NCBI GenBank assembly: GCA_937859895.1
Contig: CALMAV010000096.1
Location: 5,700 to 11,459, forward strand
From: an uncultured Bryobacterales bacterium
GTDB lineage: Bacteria; Acidobacteriota; Terriglobia; Bryobacterales; Bryobacteraceae
Direction of reading: 5' to 3'
Length of the DNA stretch: 5,760 bases
Shown here: positions 1 to 5,760 of the stretch, piece by piece
Numbering within the stretch: the first letter of the stretch is position 1
How the letters are laid out: each line of letters begins with the position of its first letter
The notes under the pieces: generated by a model
Told to the model about the DNA's origin: nothing
The model's input: the letters and a program-made list of their open reading frames with translations, nothing else
The model's database searches: none
Position numbers and translations under genes: made by a program

Positions 1-854
1 TCGAAGAGCAGGCGGTAATCTGCCTGCCAGCCCTCGTAGTAGATGACTGGCGAGAAGTTTAGGTGCACCTCGTAGCCGGCAGCGTAGAAATCGTTGATGC
101 TCGCTATGCGCTCGGCAATCGAGGAAGTCCGGACATCGACAACCTTGGCCACGCGCTGCGGCATGAGGCTTAGACGGATGCGGGTCTTGCGCTGTGGATC
201 GTAGTCGAGCAGATCGCGATTGACGTACTTAGTCGCGAAGCTCGCCTTTGCGGTAGGCAGAGTAGTGAAGAGCTTAACCAAGTCGCGGACGTTGTCGCAG
301 ACCAAAGCATCGGCAGAACAGTCGCTATTACAACCAATGTCATAGACCCAATAAGTAGGGTCAATCTGGCTCGGCTCGGGCTTCCAGCCCAGCTTCGTTG
401 CATGGCGAGTAAGGTAGGCCGAGATCTGCTCGATGTTGACAAAGGTCGTAATTGGGTTAGCAAAGCCCTTCTGCCGAGGAACGTAACAGTAGGAGCACGA
501 CATGGCACAGCCGTTTGCATGAGAAGGCGCGATGAAATCAGAAGATCGGCTGTTAGGCTCGGCACGCAGCGACTTCTTGACTCCGAGTACGAGCACGTTG
601 CGCTTAATCTTGTTCCAATCGGCGACGTTGCCTTCGAAACCGAAGAGCCCTGGAATTTTCCAGTGGGATGAGACTTCGATGTGCTCGGCATCTGGGAACC
701 GCGCAAGGATCTCACGGCCGCGCTGATAGTTAGCAACGGCAGGCTCCATATAGATTGCCTGGACGTCAAGCAACCAGCTTGGAGCAGGACGCGCGGTCGC
801 CTGATTGACTGCGAAAAGGGACGGAGTGAATGACGCCTGTTCTGTTGTAATCAT
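1..854 (-). CDS. Spore photoproduct lyase family protein (radical SAM), 5' part; runs off left edge
   Basis: The minus frame from ATG at 852-854 stays open for 284 codons to the window edge, so the C-terminus is missing; relatives are roughly 350-370 residues (recalled). Seen: a CxxxCxxC cluster at C116, C120 and C123 (context GCAMSCSYCYVPR), which binds the [4Fe-4S] cluster that cleaves S-adenosylmethionine. Downstream come NSDCSADA (C179), FATKYVNRDLLDYDP, RIRLSLMPQ, VVDVRTSSIAERI and NFSPVIYYEGW, all recognisable from SplB and its non-sporulating relatives. SplB reverses the thymine dimer 5-thyminyl-5,6-dihydrothymine in DNA. C179, in a C-S-x-D context, may match the hydrogen-donor cysteine of Bacillus SplB (C141); that alignment is inference. 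The ATG is the first start after an in-frame TAA (861-863) and lacks a clear Shine-Dalgarno sequence; M36 (ATG at 749) just before the conserved part is an alternative. The substrate of this subfamily is not proven, so I give no gene symbol. Confidence 0.9.
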   Translation of the reverse strand, partial: MITTEQASFTPSLFAVNQATARPAPSWLLDVQAIYMEPAVANYQRGREILARFPDAEHIEVSSHWKIPGLFGFEGNVADWNKIKRNVLVLGVKKSLRAEPNSRSSDFIAPSHANGCAMSCSYCYVPRQKGFANPITTFVNIEQISAYLTRHATKLGWKPEPSQIDPTYWVYDIGCNSDCSADALVCDNVRDLVKLFTTLPTAKASFATKYVNRDLLDYDPQRKTRIRLSLMPQRVAKVVDVRTSSIAERIASINDFYAAGYEVHLNFSPVIYYEGWQADYRLLF

Positions 855-1037
855 GCGTGATTAAGGCTAAGGTTTTGATGTACTTAAGCACCTTGAAGTC
901 GCATTTTGGGGTACCGTATCTAGAGCCATCAATAGACCAATTGCTTTGCCAGTATTGGCCTACCGAACTCCGCATGTTTCAGGATTGTACCGGTGAGTGT
1001 TTTCTGGTTGGGGACACGCCTACGAAGGGCTTTTACG

Positions 1038-1043
1038 TTTGGG
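1038..1043. repeat. Target site duplication, left copy (TTTGGG)
   Basis: TTTGGG directly abuts the left IS end and is repeated exactly at the right end. It defines the insertion point; a 4-bp reading (TTTG) with the element starting GGT is possible but less economical. Confidence 0.75.
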
Positions 1044-1092
1044 TATGAACCGGGGAGATAGGTAACAGAAAAGGCCAGGCACATGGGTAACA
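1044..1092 (+). repeat. Left terminal inverted repeat of the IS
   Basis: Read inward, this matches the right end over about 50 bp, with strongest identity in AACCGG, ATAGGTAACA and GGCACATGGGTAACA. The motif AT(A/G)GGTAACAGAAAAGG occurs twice in direct orientation here (1058-1074 and 1083-1099), 25 bp apart, which suggests two transposase-binding boxes. Binding is inference. Confidence 0.85.
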
Positions 1093-1126
1093 GAAAAGGA
1101 GCGGAGCTGGCGGATAATCGCTGGCG

Positions 1127-2128
1127 ATGCCCCCGAAAGAGAGCCATGTGATGGAAGAGCGGTTTCGGTGGATCGAGGAGTGGAAAGAGGGCGAGGCTAG
1201 CTTGACAGCCTTGTGCCGCAAGTACGAGATCAGTCGGAAGACTGCCTATAAGTATTTGCGGCGCTATGGGGAGGAAGGCGTGCTGGGATTGGCTGATCGG
1301 GGGCGGGCGCCGCACACGCATCCGAATCAGGTGAGTGTCGCGGTAGAGCAAGCGGTGGTTGACTTGCGGCTGGATCATCCGACGTGGGGTCCGAAGAAGC
1401 TGGGGGCGTGGCTGGAGCGGCATCGGCCGAAGGAGGTCTGGCCAGCGCGGAGCACGATCGGGGTGATCTTGGAACGGCATGCGTTAAATGGGAAGCAGCC
1501 AAGGCGACGGCAGCGTGCGACACCTTCGCCGCAGCCTTTGGCGCATGCAACTGGGCCCAACCTGGTCTGGTGCGTGGATTTCAAGGGCTGGTTCCGCTGT
1601 GGTGATGGAGAGCGCTGCGACCCGTTGACGGTGACCGATGCGGCAAGCCGCTATTTGTTGTGCTGCCAACTGTTGCCGCGCACCGATTCAGTGAACACGC
1701 AAGCGGCGCTGATCAAGGTGTTTCGCCGATATGGTTTGCCGCAGCGGATGCGCTCGGACAACGGCGAGCCCTTTGCCTCGGTGGGGGTGGGTGGCCTGAG
1801 TACATTGAGCATCTGGTGGCTCAAGCTGGGCATTGTGCTCGAGCGGATTGAGCCGGGTGAGCCACAACAAAATGGGCGGCATGAGCGCATGCATCGGACG
1901 TTGAAGAAAGAAACAGCGGCTCCGGCCCAAGCCAGCTGGCGAGCGCAACAGCGGCGCTTCGACCAGTTCCGCCGTGAGTTCAATGAGGAGCGTCCGCATG
2001 AGGCGTTGGGCCAGCAGACACCCGCCGACCAGTACCGGCCTTCGTTGAGGGCTTATCCGGAGAGGCTGCCGTGCGAGTGGCTGATGAGAGCGGCAAGATC
2101 CGCTGGAAGGCAGCGCGCTGCCGGGTAG
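1127..2128 (+). CDS. IS481-family transposase (DDE recombinase), C-terminus frameshifted
   Basis: This 333-residue open frame holds an N-terminal helix-turn-helix of IS481 type (about residues 10-60, LTALCRKYEISRKTAYKYLRRY), a linker domain (70-125), and an rve-type integrase core (about 140-300). The likely catalytic triad is D151 (VWCVDFKGW), D211 (MRSDNGEPF) and E253 (PQQNGRHERMH). The D211-E253 gap is longer than the usual D35E because of an insert around GGLSTLS. The protein cuts and joins the IS ends. The ATG at 1127 gives the usual MPxKESxVMEER-like opening; M9 (1151) is the other candidate. After YPERLP, near 2068, the reading turns into an unrelated tail of about 18 residues, and the family's C-terminal segment continues in another frame. 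The catalytic core is intact, but full function is doubtful. Confidence 0.9.
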   Translation: MPPKESHVMEERFRWIEEWKEGEASLTALCRKYEISRKTAYKYLRRYGEEGVLGLADRGRAPHTHPNQVSVAVEQAVVDLRLDHPTWGPKKLGAWLERHRPKEVWPARSTIGVILERHALNGKQPRRRQRATPSPQPLAHATGPNLVWCVDFKGWFRCGDGERCDPLTVTDAASRYLLCCQLLPRTDSVNTQAALIKVFRRYGLPQRMRSDNGEPFASVGVGGLSTLSIWWLKLGIVLERIEPGEPQQNGRHERMHRTLKKETAAPAQASWRAQQRRFDQFRREFNEERPHEALGQQTPADQYRPSLRAYPERLPCEWLMRAARSAGRQRAAG

Positions 2129-2325
2129 GCCGAGCGCTGGGCGGCGAACCGATCGGAGTGCGAACCATTGACGACGGACTGCACCAAGTGTATTTCGGAC
2201 CGCAGTTGCTAGGGGTGCTGGATGAACGGCGTTCCCGCAGCGCAGCCCGGCAACGCAAGGCCGGTTACTGGGCGCCGCTTCAGTCGCCCTCCGGGCTCCT
2301 GACCCGGACGCCCAGCAACCAATAA
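2071..2325 (+). pseudogene. Out-of-frame C-terminal segment of the same transposase
   Basis: In the frame one base back from the transposase (net -1), the reading is VRVADESGKIRWK, GGEPIGVRTIDDGLHQVYFGP and LGVLDERR. This is the small beta-rich C-terminal domain that normally follows YPERLP in this IS481 subgroup, so it is a detached piece and not a separate gene. The nominal GTG at 2071 is simply a valine codon of the original protein. Compared with remembered relatives, roughly 8-9 residues between YPERLP and VRxVDESG are also absent. That would fit one small deletion (about 25 or 28 bp, net -1 in frame) near 2060-2071; the exact size is inference. Confidence 0.75.
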
Positions 2326-2339
2326 GTAGTGGGGTAAAG

Positions 2340-2389
2340 TGTTACCCATGTGCCAAGTCTGATTTGTCACCTATGTTCCGGTTCGCACA
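2340..2389 (-). repeat. Right terminal inverted repeat of the IS
   Basis: Read on minus from the outside, it runs TGTGCGAACCGG, ATAGGTGACA, then GGCACATGGGTAACA. It thus carries the same three blocks in the same order and nearly the same spacing as the left end, with a 2-bp difference at the tip and one base of spacer difference. Confidence 0.85.
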
Positions 2390-2395
2390 TTTGGG
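2390..2395. repeat. Target site duplication, right copy (TTTGGG)
   Basis: This is the exact match to the hexamer at the left end and follows the terminal TGTG-type tip (read on minus) of the IS. Removing the element plus one copy restores the uninterrupted spacer. Confidence 0.75.
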
Positions 2396-2423
2396 AGTCC
2401 GTAGATGTCCGGCCGGGGTGTCC

Positions 2424-2441
2424 CCCAAGCGGCTTCTTGGG
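2424..2441 (-). terminator. Weak hairpin downstream of the permease pseudogene
   Basis: CCCAAG (2424-2429) pairs with CTTGGG (2436-2441) around a 6-nt loop, 28 bp past the permease stop. No T-tract follows on minus, so an intrinsic terminator is doubtful. Confidence 0.2.
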
Positions 2442-2468
2442 TTCAGAAGTTGGATGAGTCTCGGTCTT

Positions 2469-3470
2469 CTACTCTTGCCGTAGGGCTTCCAGTGGCTCGA
2501 TACGAGATGCTCGCCAGGCTGGGAGAAATGCGGCCATCAGGGCAACACCTAGCAGCGTGATTAGCACGAGGCCATATACGTTGGGATCTGATGGCGAGAC
2601 TTCGAAGAGTTGGGACCGCAGTAGCCGGGCCACGACAATGGATCCGGCGATTCCGATTATTAGGCCGGCACCGATTAGCCGGAGTGCTTCTCGGAGAACC
2701 ATGCTGAGCACTCTGCCCTGATCTGCTCCAAGCGCCATGCGCAGTCCGATCTCACCGGTCCGCTGTGCGACTGAGTAGGCAATAACACCATAGATGCCGA
2801 CAGCTAAGAGCATAAGAGCTAGGCCTGCGAAAGCGGCAATCAGAGTGCTACTGAAACGGGGCGTCGCTACCGAATTTGCAAGATGGCCCTCCATCGTGCT
2901 CAGCTTTACCGTTGCTTCGGGGTCTAGTGACTGAGTCAGGAGCCGGATTGGCTGAGCAACTGTAAGTGGGTCAGTTCGAGTCCTCACTAGGAGATTCATC
3001 TCAGCCCTTGGGTGCTGCAGGTAGGGCAGATAGATTTCCGGCATTGGGGGTTCTTTAGGATCATCCAGCCGAGCGTCTGCAACCACGCCGGCAATGGTCA
3101 TCCCGTTCGCTGTAATTCGGTCACCACCACTGATAAGCTTCTGGCTGATGAGGTTTTGCTTCGGGAAAGACTGCTTGACCAATGCCTGATTGATGATGAC
3201 CGTAGGCGGAGCATTGGCGTTATCGCGAGGGGAAAATGTTCGACCGGCTAACAGGTGGATGCCGACAACTTTGAAGTATAAGCCCGAGACCACAGTAAAG
3301 CCGGCGTCTGGGCTTTTTGTATTTATCTCGGCGAGGGGCCGGCCAGAGGTGATGTAGTATGCGTCGGGGTGAAACTCAGCATCATGGGTTAACCCTGAAC
3401 TGATCGCAGCGTCTGCAATCTGAGGTTTTGGGGATGCTTGCTCCAGCAAAGGGGTGAAGACCCGGTCCAA
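2469..3470 (-). pseudogene. Permease pseudogene, C-terminal fragment (MacB-core and FtsX domain)
   Basis: These 333 open codons could be called as a stand-alone gene, but the nominal start at 3470 is a TTG inside LDRVFTPLLEQ, and homologous sequence already begins upstream (PESESSVT) in the same frame. It contains periplasmic core 2 (about residues 1-200 of the fragment), TM6 (209-234, FAGLALMLLAVGIYGVIAYS), the FtsX signature RTGEIGLRMALGAD, TM7 (264-283) and TM8 (298-317). It ends with RASRIEPLEALRQE and TAG at 2469. Without TM1-5 it is unlikely to be a working permease. Confidence 0.8.
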
Positions 3471-4313
3471 AGTGACACTACTCTCACTTTCAGGACACTG
3501 ATTGCGGCGACTAAGATATGGTCAGCGCGAAACCCGAGATCGACCGATGTGAGAGTAGTGAATGTCCGGAGAAGAAGGCCTGCCGATACGAGAAGAATCA
3601 TGCATAGCGCGACCTCAGCCGTGATAAACATTTGGCGCAGGCCTAGCGCAGCCCCACCGACAACTCCTCGTGCGCTCGTTGAGCGCAGATCTCGATTTGG
3701 ATCCACACGGCTGGTGTAGAGTGCAGGAGCAAGTCCGAAGAATACGCTCGACAGGAGCCCAGCCAAACCGCAAGAACACAGCACAGTCCAGTTGATCTGG
3801 ACATCGTCTAAGCGAGGGACGTAACTGGGCGCCCATCGCAGTAGGAGAGGCAACCCGACGTAGGCCAGCGCGATACCGCCTGCAACGCCTCCACAGGCCA
3901 GCACGACAGCCTCGGTTAAGAGCTGCTGAACGATGCGAGCACGGCTTGCTCCCAGGGCTGCGCGAATAGCCATCTCCCGCACTTATCCGCTGCCACGCAC
4001 TAACAAGAGATTGGCAATGTTGGCGCAAGCAATCAACAAGACGAGGGCCACAGCTAGAAGCAGAACGTAGAGGCTGGTCTTGACTTCCCGCACCGTGTAA
4101 TTCGACAGCGACGTAATGTAAACACCCTTGTGTTCATTCGTTCCTGGATATGCCTTCTCCAGCCGGTTCGCAATGGTGGTCAATCGAAGCTGCGCCTGTT
4201 TTACTTTCGTGCTCGGTTCGAGCCTTCCAACAACGCGATAGTTGTGGGCGCCACGGCCGGTGTCTTTCAGCACCTCAGAAAGAGGGAACCAGACTTCGGT
4301 ATGGCTCGCTTCG
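3389..4313 (-). pseudogene. Permease pseudogene, middle fragment with internal TAA
   Basis: One frame runs from the end of periplasmic core 1 (NYRVVGRLEPSTKVKQAQ) through TM2 (about 266-290, LLLAVALVLLIACANIANLLLV), TAA at 3983-3985, then REMAIRAALGASRARIVQQLL, TM3, TM4 and TM5 (FITAEVALCMILLVSAGLLL). The stop sits where relatives have a residue between LLLARxSx and REMAIR, and the frame is the same on both sides. It is therefore a point nonsense (e.g. GAA, CAA or AAA to TAA), not a gene boundary. Family sequence stops after DHILVAAIS at about 3497; what follows to 3389 is out-of-frame tail. Confidence 0.8.
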
Positions 4314-4866
4314 GGAAAGTGAAACCCGGACGGTAGTAGCCCAATATCTCAACCTGGGTGCCAGTAGCCTTGAGCAGATGGCCATGGGAGAAAGGAGCAT
4401 CTCCAAAATGACGTCGCCAGAATCCTCCGCTTACTAGAGCCACAGTGGGGTGGCCCGTGAAGTCGGATGGAGCGAAGGCACGACCCGCTATCGGTTGCAC
4501 GCGCATGGTGTGCAGGAAGTCCTCTGAAATGGCTGACGCGCCGGTAAACTCCGGCTTCTGATTGGCGACAATATTGAGAAGCTGATTGTTATAAACCGCC
4601 AAGGACTGGAAAGTATCCTCCGTGCCATCACGGAAGTCGAGGAAATCGGGCCCTGACACCTGGCCGTAGAGCCTGCCACTGGCCCGGGCTGTGGTGATTG
4701 ACACCAGTTGTTCAGGGTGGTCGTAGTTCAGCGGTTTTAGAATTACGCCGTGAACTACGCTGAAGATCGCTGTGTTCGCTCCGATGCCGAGCGACAGAAT
4801 GGAAATGGCCAAGAGAGCAAAGCCAGGGGAACGCCTGAGTGAGCGGAAGGTGGTTTTCAGGTCCAT
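4267..4866 (-). pseudogene. Permease pseudogene, N-terminal fragment
   Basis: Residues 1-183 are in the original frame. They comprise a cytoplasmic RSLRRSPGF stretch, TM1 at about 17-40 (ISILSLGIGANTAIFSVV) and most of periplasmic core 1 (GPDFLDFRDG, IAGRAFAPSDF, VALVSGGFWRRHFGD, YYRPGFTFP). After TFP at about 4313 the frame is wrong and ends 15 codons later at 4267. The true continuation (EASHTEVWFPLSEVL) is one base away. The frame is also open upstream to 4971, but those 35 residues show no family resemblance, so I start at 4866. Confidence 0.8.
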
Positions 4867-5004
4867 GTCTAGTTGGGTGTAGTACAAGCAATTGAACGCC
4901 CACGCGAAAACATTGGGAAACGATCGTTTTTCAGGCTGTTGAGTGTTCGAAGGTGGGAGCTGACGTCCCAAAACTGAGAACAGGATCGCCGCAACGCTAG
5001 AGCC

Positions 5005-5021
5005 GACTATTCGATATAGTC
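5005..5021. promoter_or_regulatory. Short inverted repeat in the spacer upstream of the permease pseudogene
   Basis: GACTAT-tcgat-ATAGTC is a perfect 6-bp inverted repeat about 140 bp upstream of the permease ATG. A TTGACT lies on minus at 5023-5018, but I see no convincing -10 box at the right distance. A regulator site is possible, chance equally so. The rest of the 4867-5122 spacer shows nothing I can name. Confidence 0.2.
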
Positions 5022-5122
5022 AAAGCGCGGCGACCCGATGCACGTAACCAAGAATCTGTTGACTAAGAATTCTGACTGGATCAAGTACTACTGTCGCTAG
5101 CACCTCGCCAGATCAAACGGGT

Positions 5123-5530
5123 TTAATGAGTAACAGGATGAATTAGGGGAATCACCTCCCTCCGATGCCGACGATACACACGGAAATCGCGCAGGTCTGT
5201 CGTGACAACGGGATGTTTCGGATACAGTTCACTCATACAAATAAGACACAGATCCGCCAGATCTGGTTTACGGTCTCTGTACTGCTTGGCAAGCTGCACC
5301 AATCGCGTTGAGTGATCAGGCATATTAAAGGCAATTTGAACTAACCCGGTTTCCAGAAGGCCAAGTGCGCTGGCAGTGTCAGCTAACTGAAAAGCCGCTT
5401 CAGCCAGCACCGACTCGCAGGTTAGTAGCGGATCAGTTACATGCTGTGCCAAGCTCAAAGCCCACTCGTGATACTGATCGTTACGGTTAACGAACGCAAC
5501 TAGGAAGCCAGTATCTGCAATTGCTCTCAC
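5123..5530 (-). CDS. PIN-domain toxin, VapC-like ribonuclease
   Basis: This 135-residue protein is the usual size of a VapC toxin. PIN-domain acidic residues are D6 (IADTGFL), E44 (VLAEAAF), D90/D93 (KPDLADLCL) and D112 (VVTTDLRDF). They form the Mg2+ site used for RNA cleavage in this family, typically of tRNA or rRNA; the target here is unknown. The start is GTG at 5530: it overlaps the antitoxin stop in GTGA (5527-5530), and the conserved D6 follows at once, so no later start is credible. The overlap indicates translational coupling in one operon. All key residues are present and the frame is clean, so it is probably active. Confidence 0.9.
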   Translation of the reverse strand: MRAIADTGFLVAFVNRNDQYHEWALSLAQHVTDPLLTCESVLAEAAFQLADTASALGLLETGLVQIAFNMPDHSTRLVQLAKQYRDRKPDLADLCLICMSELYPKHPVVTTDLRDFRVYRRHRREVIPLIHPVTH

Positions 5531-5736
5531 TTTCGTGAAAAGCCTTTTCGAACAGAGAGATCGCGGGAACCGTTCACCGTTCCTGCTAAACGGAGGAAAG
5601 GACGATGGTCAGCACTACGCGCCTTTTCCAGTTGATCGCGTATAATCTGGCCTTGTGAGACACCTGTCTTTGCGGCCAAATCCTCCAGCCACTTAGCAAG
5701 GTCCTCAGGAAGCCGAACCCTCAATGTGTTATGCAT
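5527..5736 (-). CDS. Ribbon-helix-helix (CopG/Arc-type) antitoxin, partner of the PIN toxin
   Basis: This 69-residue protein has an N-terminal ribbon-helix-helix fold: strand TLRVRLPE (residues 4-11), helix A about 12-24 (LAKWLEDLAAKTG) and helix B about 27-40 (SQGQIIRDQLEKAR). The dimer would bind operator DNA. The tail (about 45-69, RPFLRLAGTVNGSRDLS then RKGFSRK) resembles the toxin-wrapping C-terminus of CopG-like antitoxins paired with PIN toxins. ATG at 5736 places the strand exactly at the N-terminus. It is the first gene of the pair, lies 24 bp from the right edge and overlaps the toxin by 4 bp. Autorepression is expected from family knowledge; an inverted repeat around the start supports it. 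No strong Shine-Dalgarno is visible. Confidence 0.88.
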   Translation of the reverse strand: MHNTLRVRLPEDLAKWLEDLAAKTGVSQGQIIRDQLEKARSADHRPFLRLAGTVNGSRDLSVRKGFSRK

Positions 5737-5755
5737 TTATCTGAAATTTAACACA
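5725..5755 (-). promoter_or_regulatory. Candidate operator of the toxin-antitoxin operon
   Basis: TGTGTTA (5725-5731) and TAACACA (5749-5755) form a perfect 7-bp inverted repeat with a 17-bp A/T-rich spacer. It straddles the antitoxin start codon and its immediate upstream region, where ribbon-helix-helix antitoxins usually bind. Promoter elements cannot be judged because the window ends. Confidence 0.4.
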
Positions 5756-5760
5756 AGAAT

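Larger units (their letters stand above)
1044..2389 (+). mobile_element. IS481-family insertion sequence, 1346 bp, complete with both ends
   Basis: The element has one long transposase gene on plus, imperfect terminal inverted repeats (1044-1092 and 2340-2389) and a TTTGGG direct repeat immediately outside each end (1038-1043 and 2390-2395). The right end read inward begins TGTGCGAACCGG and the left end TATGAACCGG, so the tips differ by two bases before the common AACCGG. A 6-bp target duplication fits the 4-15 bp range recalled for IS481. The intact duplication points to a simple, fairly recent transposition. The transposase C-terminus is frameshifted, so the copy may no longer move by itself. 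It lies in the spacer between the permease pseudogene and the lyase gene, opposite in direction to both. Confidence 0.9.
2469..4866 (-). pseudogene. ADOP-type ABC permease (MacB/FtsX-like, duplicated), broken by two frameshifts and one nonsense codon
   Basis: The three minus frames joined in order give a protein of two MacB-like modules: TM1, periplasmic core 1, TM2-4, then TM5, periplasmic core 2, TM6-8. This is the layout of acidobacterial duplicated orphan permeases, inner-membrane proteins related to MacB/LolC-type exporters but without an ATPase gene alongside; substrates are generally unknown. Lesions are a -1 shift at the CCC run 4313-4315 (codon about 184), TAA at 3983-3985 (codon 295) and a -1 shift within about 3491-3498 (codon about 457). 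The ATG at 4866 gives the family opening MDLKTTFRSLRRSPGF. The span is 2398 nt; adding two lost bases gives 2400, exactly 800 codons, ending in the typical RASRIEPLEALRQE. No ATPase or PadR-type regulator gene is in view. Otherwise full length, so inactivation looks recent; sequencing error is the alternative. Confidence 0.88.

Noticed and set aside
402..726. Plus-strand open frames of 89 and 64 codons inside the lyase gene
   Set aside because: They are antisense to a clear conserved gene and show no motif or start context of their own.
170..769. A 199-codon minus-strand open frame overlapping the lyase
   Set aside because: It is a shifted-frame shadow: the adjacent minus frame carries the conserved radical SAM motif and family blocks without a stop, while this one is rich in Ser/Arg and has no recognisable motif.
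766..975. A 69-codon minus-strand frame just upstream of the lyase
   Set aside because: It overlaps the lyase start in another frame and has no family resemblance; the ATG at 854 follows an in-frame stop and is a better boundary.
929..1550. Minus-strand open frames of 183 and 106 codons across the left IS end and transposase
   Set aside because: They are proline/arginine-rich reverse-strand shadows of the GC-rich transposase gene, and the longer one crosses the IS boundary.
2050..2130. Programmed ribosomal frameshifting in the transposase
   Set aside because: No slippery heptamer or downstream structure is evident, the shift lies after the catalytic domain, and a few residues seem to be missing, which fits a deletion better.
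3012..3251. Plus-strand open frames opposite the permease (also 3438-3719 and 4130-4437)
   Set aside because: They are antisense shadows; the minus strand carries continuous ADOP homology apart from the described lesions.
3983..4273. The permease pieces as an operon of separate small permease genes
   Set aside because: The pieces are consecutive parts of one protein. The TAA and the next codon are in the same frame, and transmembrane and periplasmic domains would be split at unnatural points.

Overview
The window looks like an accessory or decaying stretch of an acidobacterial chromosome, probably class Terriglobia. The main evidence is a roughly 800-codon two-module FtsX/MacB-type permease with the architecture of the 'acidobacterial duplicated orphan permeases' (ADOP). 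An IS481-family transposase and a spore-photoproduct-lyase-family radical SAM protein are compatible with that. This taxonomic guess is inference from gene families, not from a marker gene.

Layout: every host gene is on the minus strand; only the insertion sequence is read on plus. (1) 1-854: the first 284 residues of a spore photoproduct lyase family protein with the CxxxCxxC radical SAM motif; its C-terminus lies beyond the left edge. (2) 1044-2389: a complete IS481-family element of 1346 bp. It has about 50-bp imperfect terminal inverted repeats and is flanked by a 6-bp direct repeat TTTGGG. The DDE catalytic core of its transposase is open, but the C-terminal domain is knocked out of frame. 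(3) 2469-4866: an ADOP-type permease gene carrying three lesions (two -1 frameshifts and one in-frame TAA). Restoring the two missing bases gives exactly 800 codons, so this reads as a recently broken pseudogene. (4) 5123-5736: an apparently intact type II toxin-antitoxin pair, a ribbon-helix-helix antitoxin followed by a PIN-domain (VapC-like) toxin whose GTG start overlaps the antitoxin stop (GTGA). An inverted repeat around the antitoxin start is a plausible operator.

The genes do not form one pathway. Lyase, permease and toxin-antitoxin pair are separate units in the same direction. The IS sits between the 3' end of the permease and the 5' side of the lyase gene and splits what was a spacer of about 260 bp. 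I see no new multi-gene system. The most useful observations are the precise reconstruction of the broken permease, the exact ends and target duplication of the IS, the interrupted inverted repeat into which it jumped, and a photoproduct-lyase relative in a probable non-sporulating lineage.
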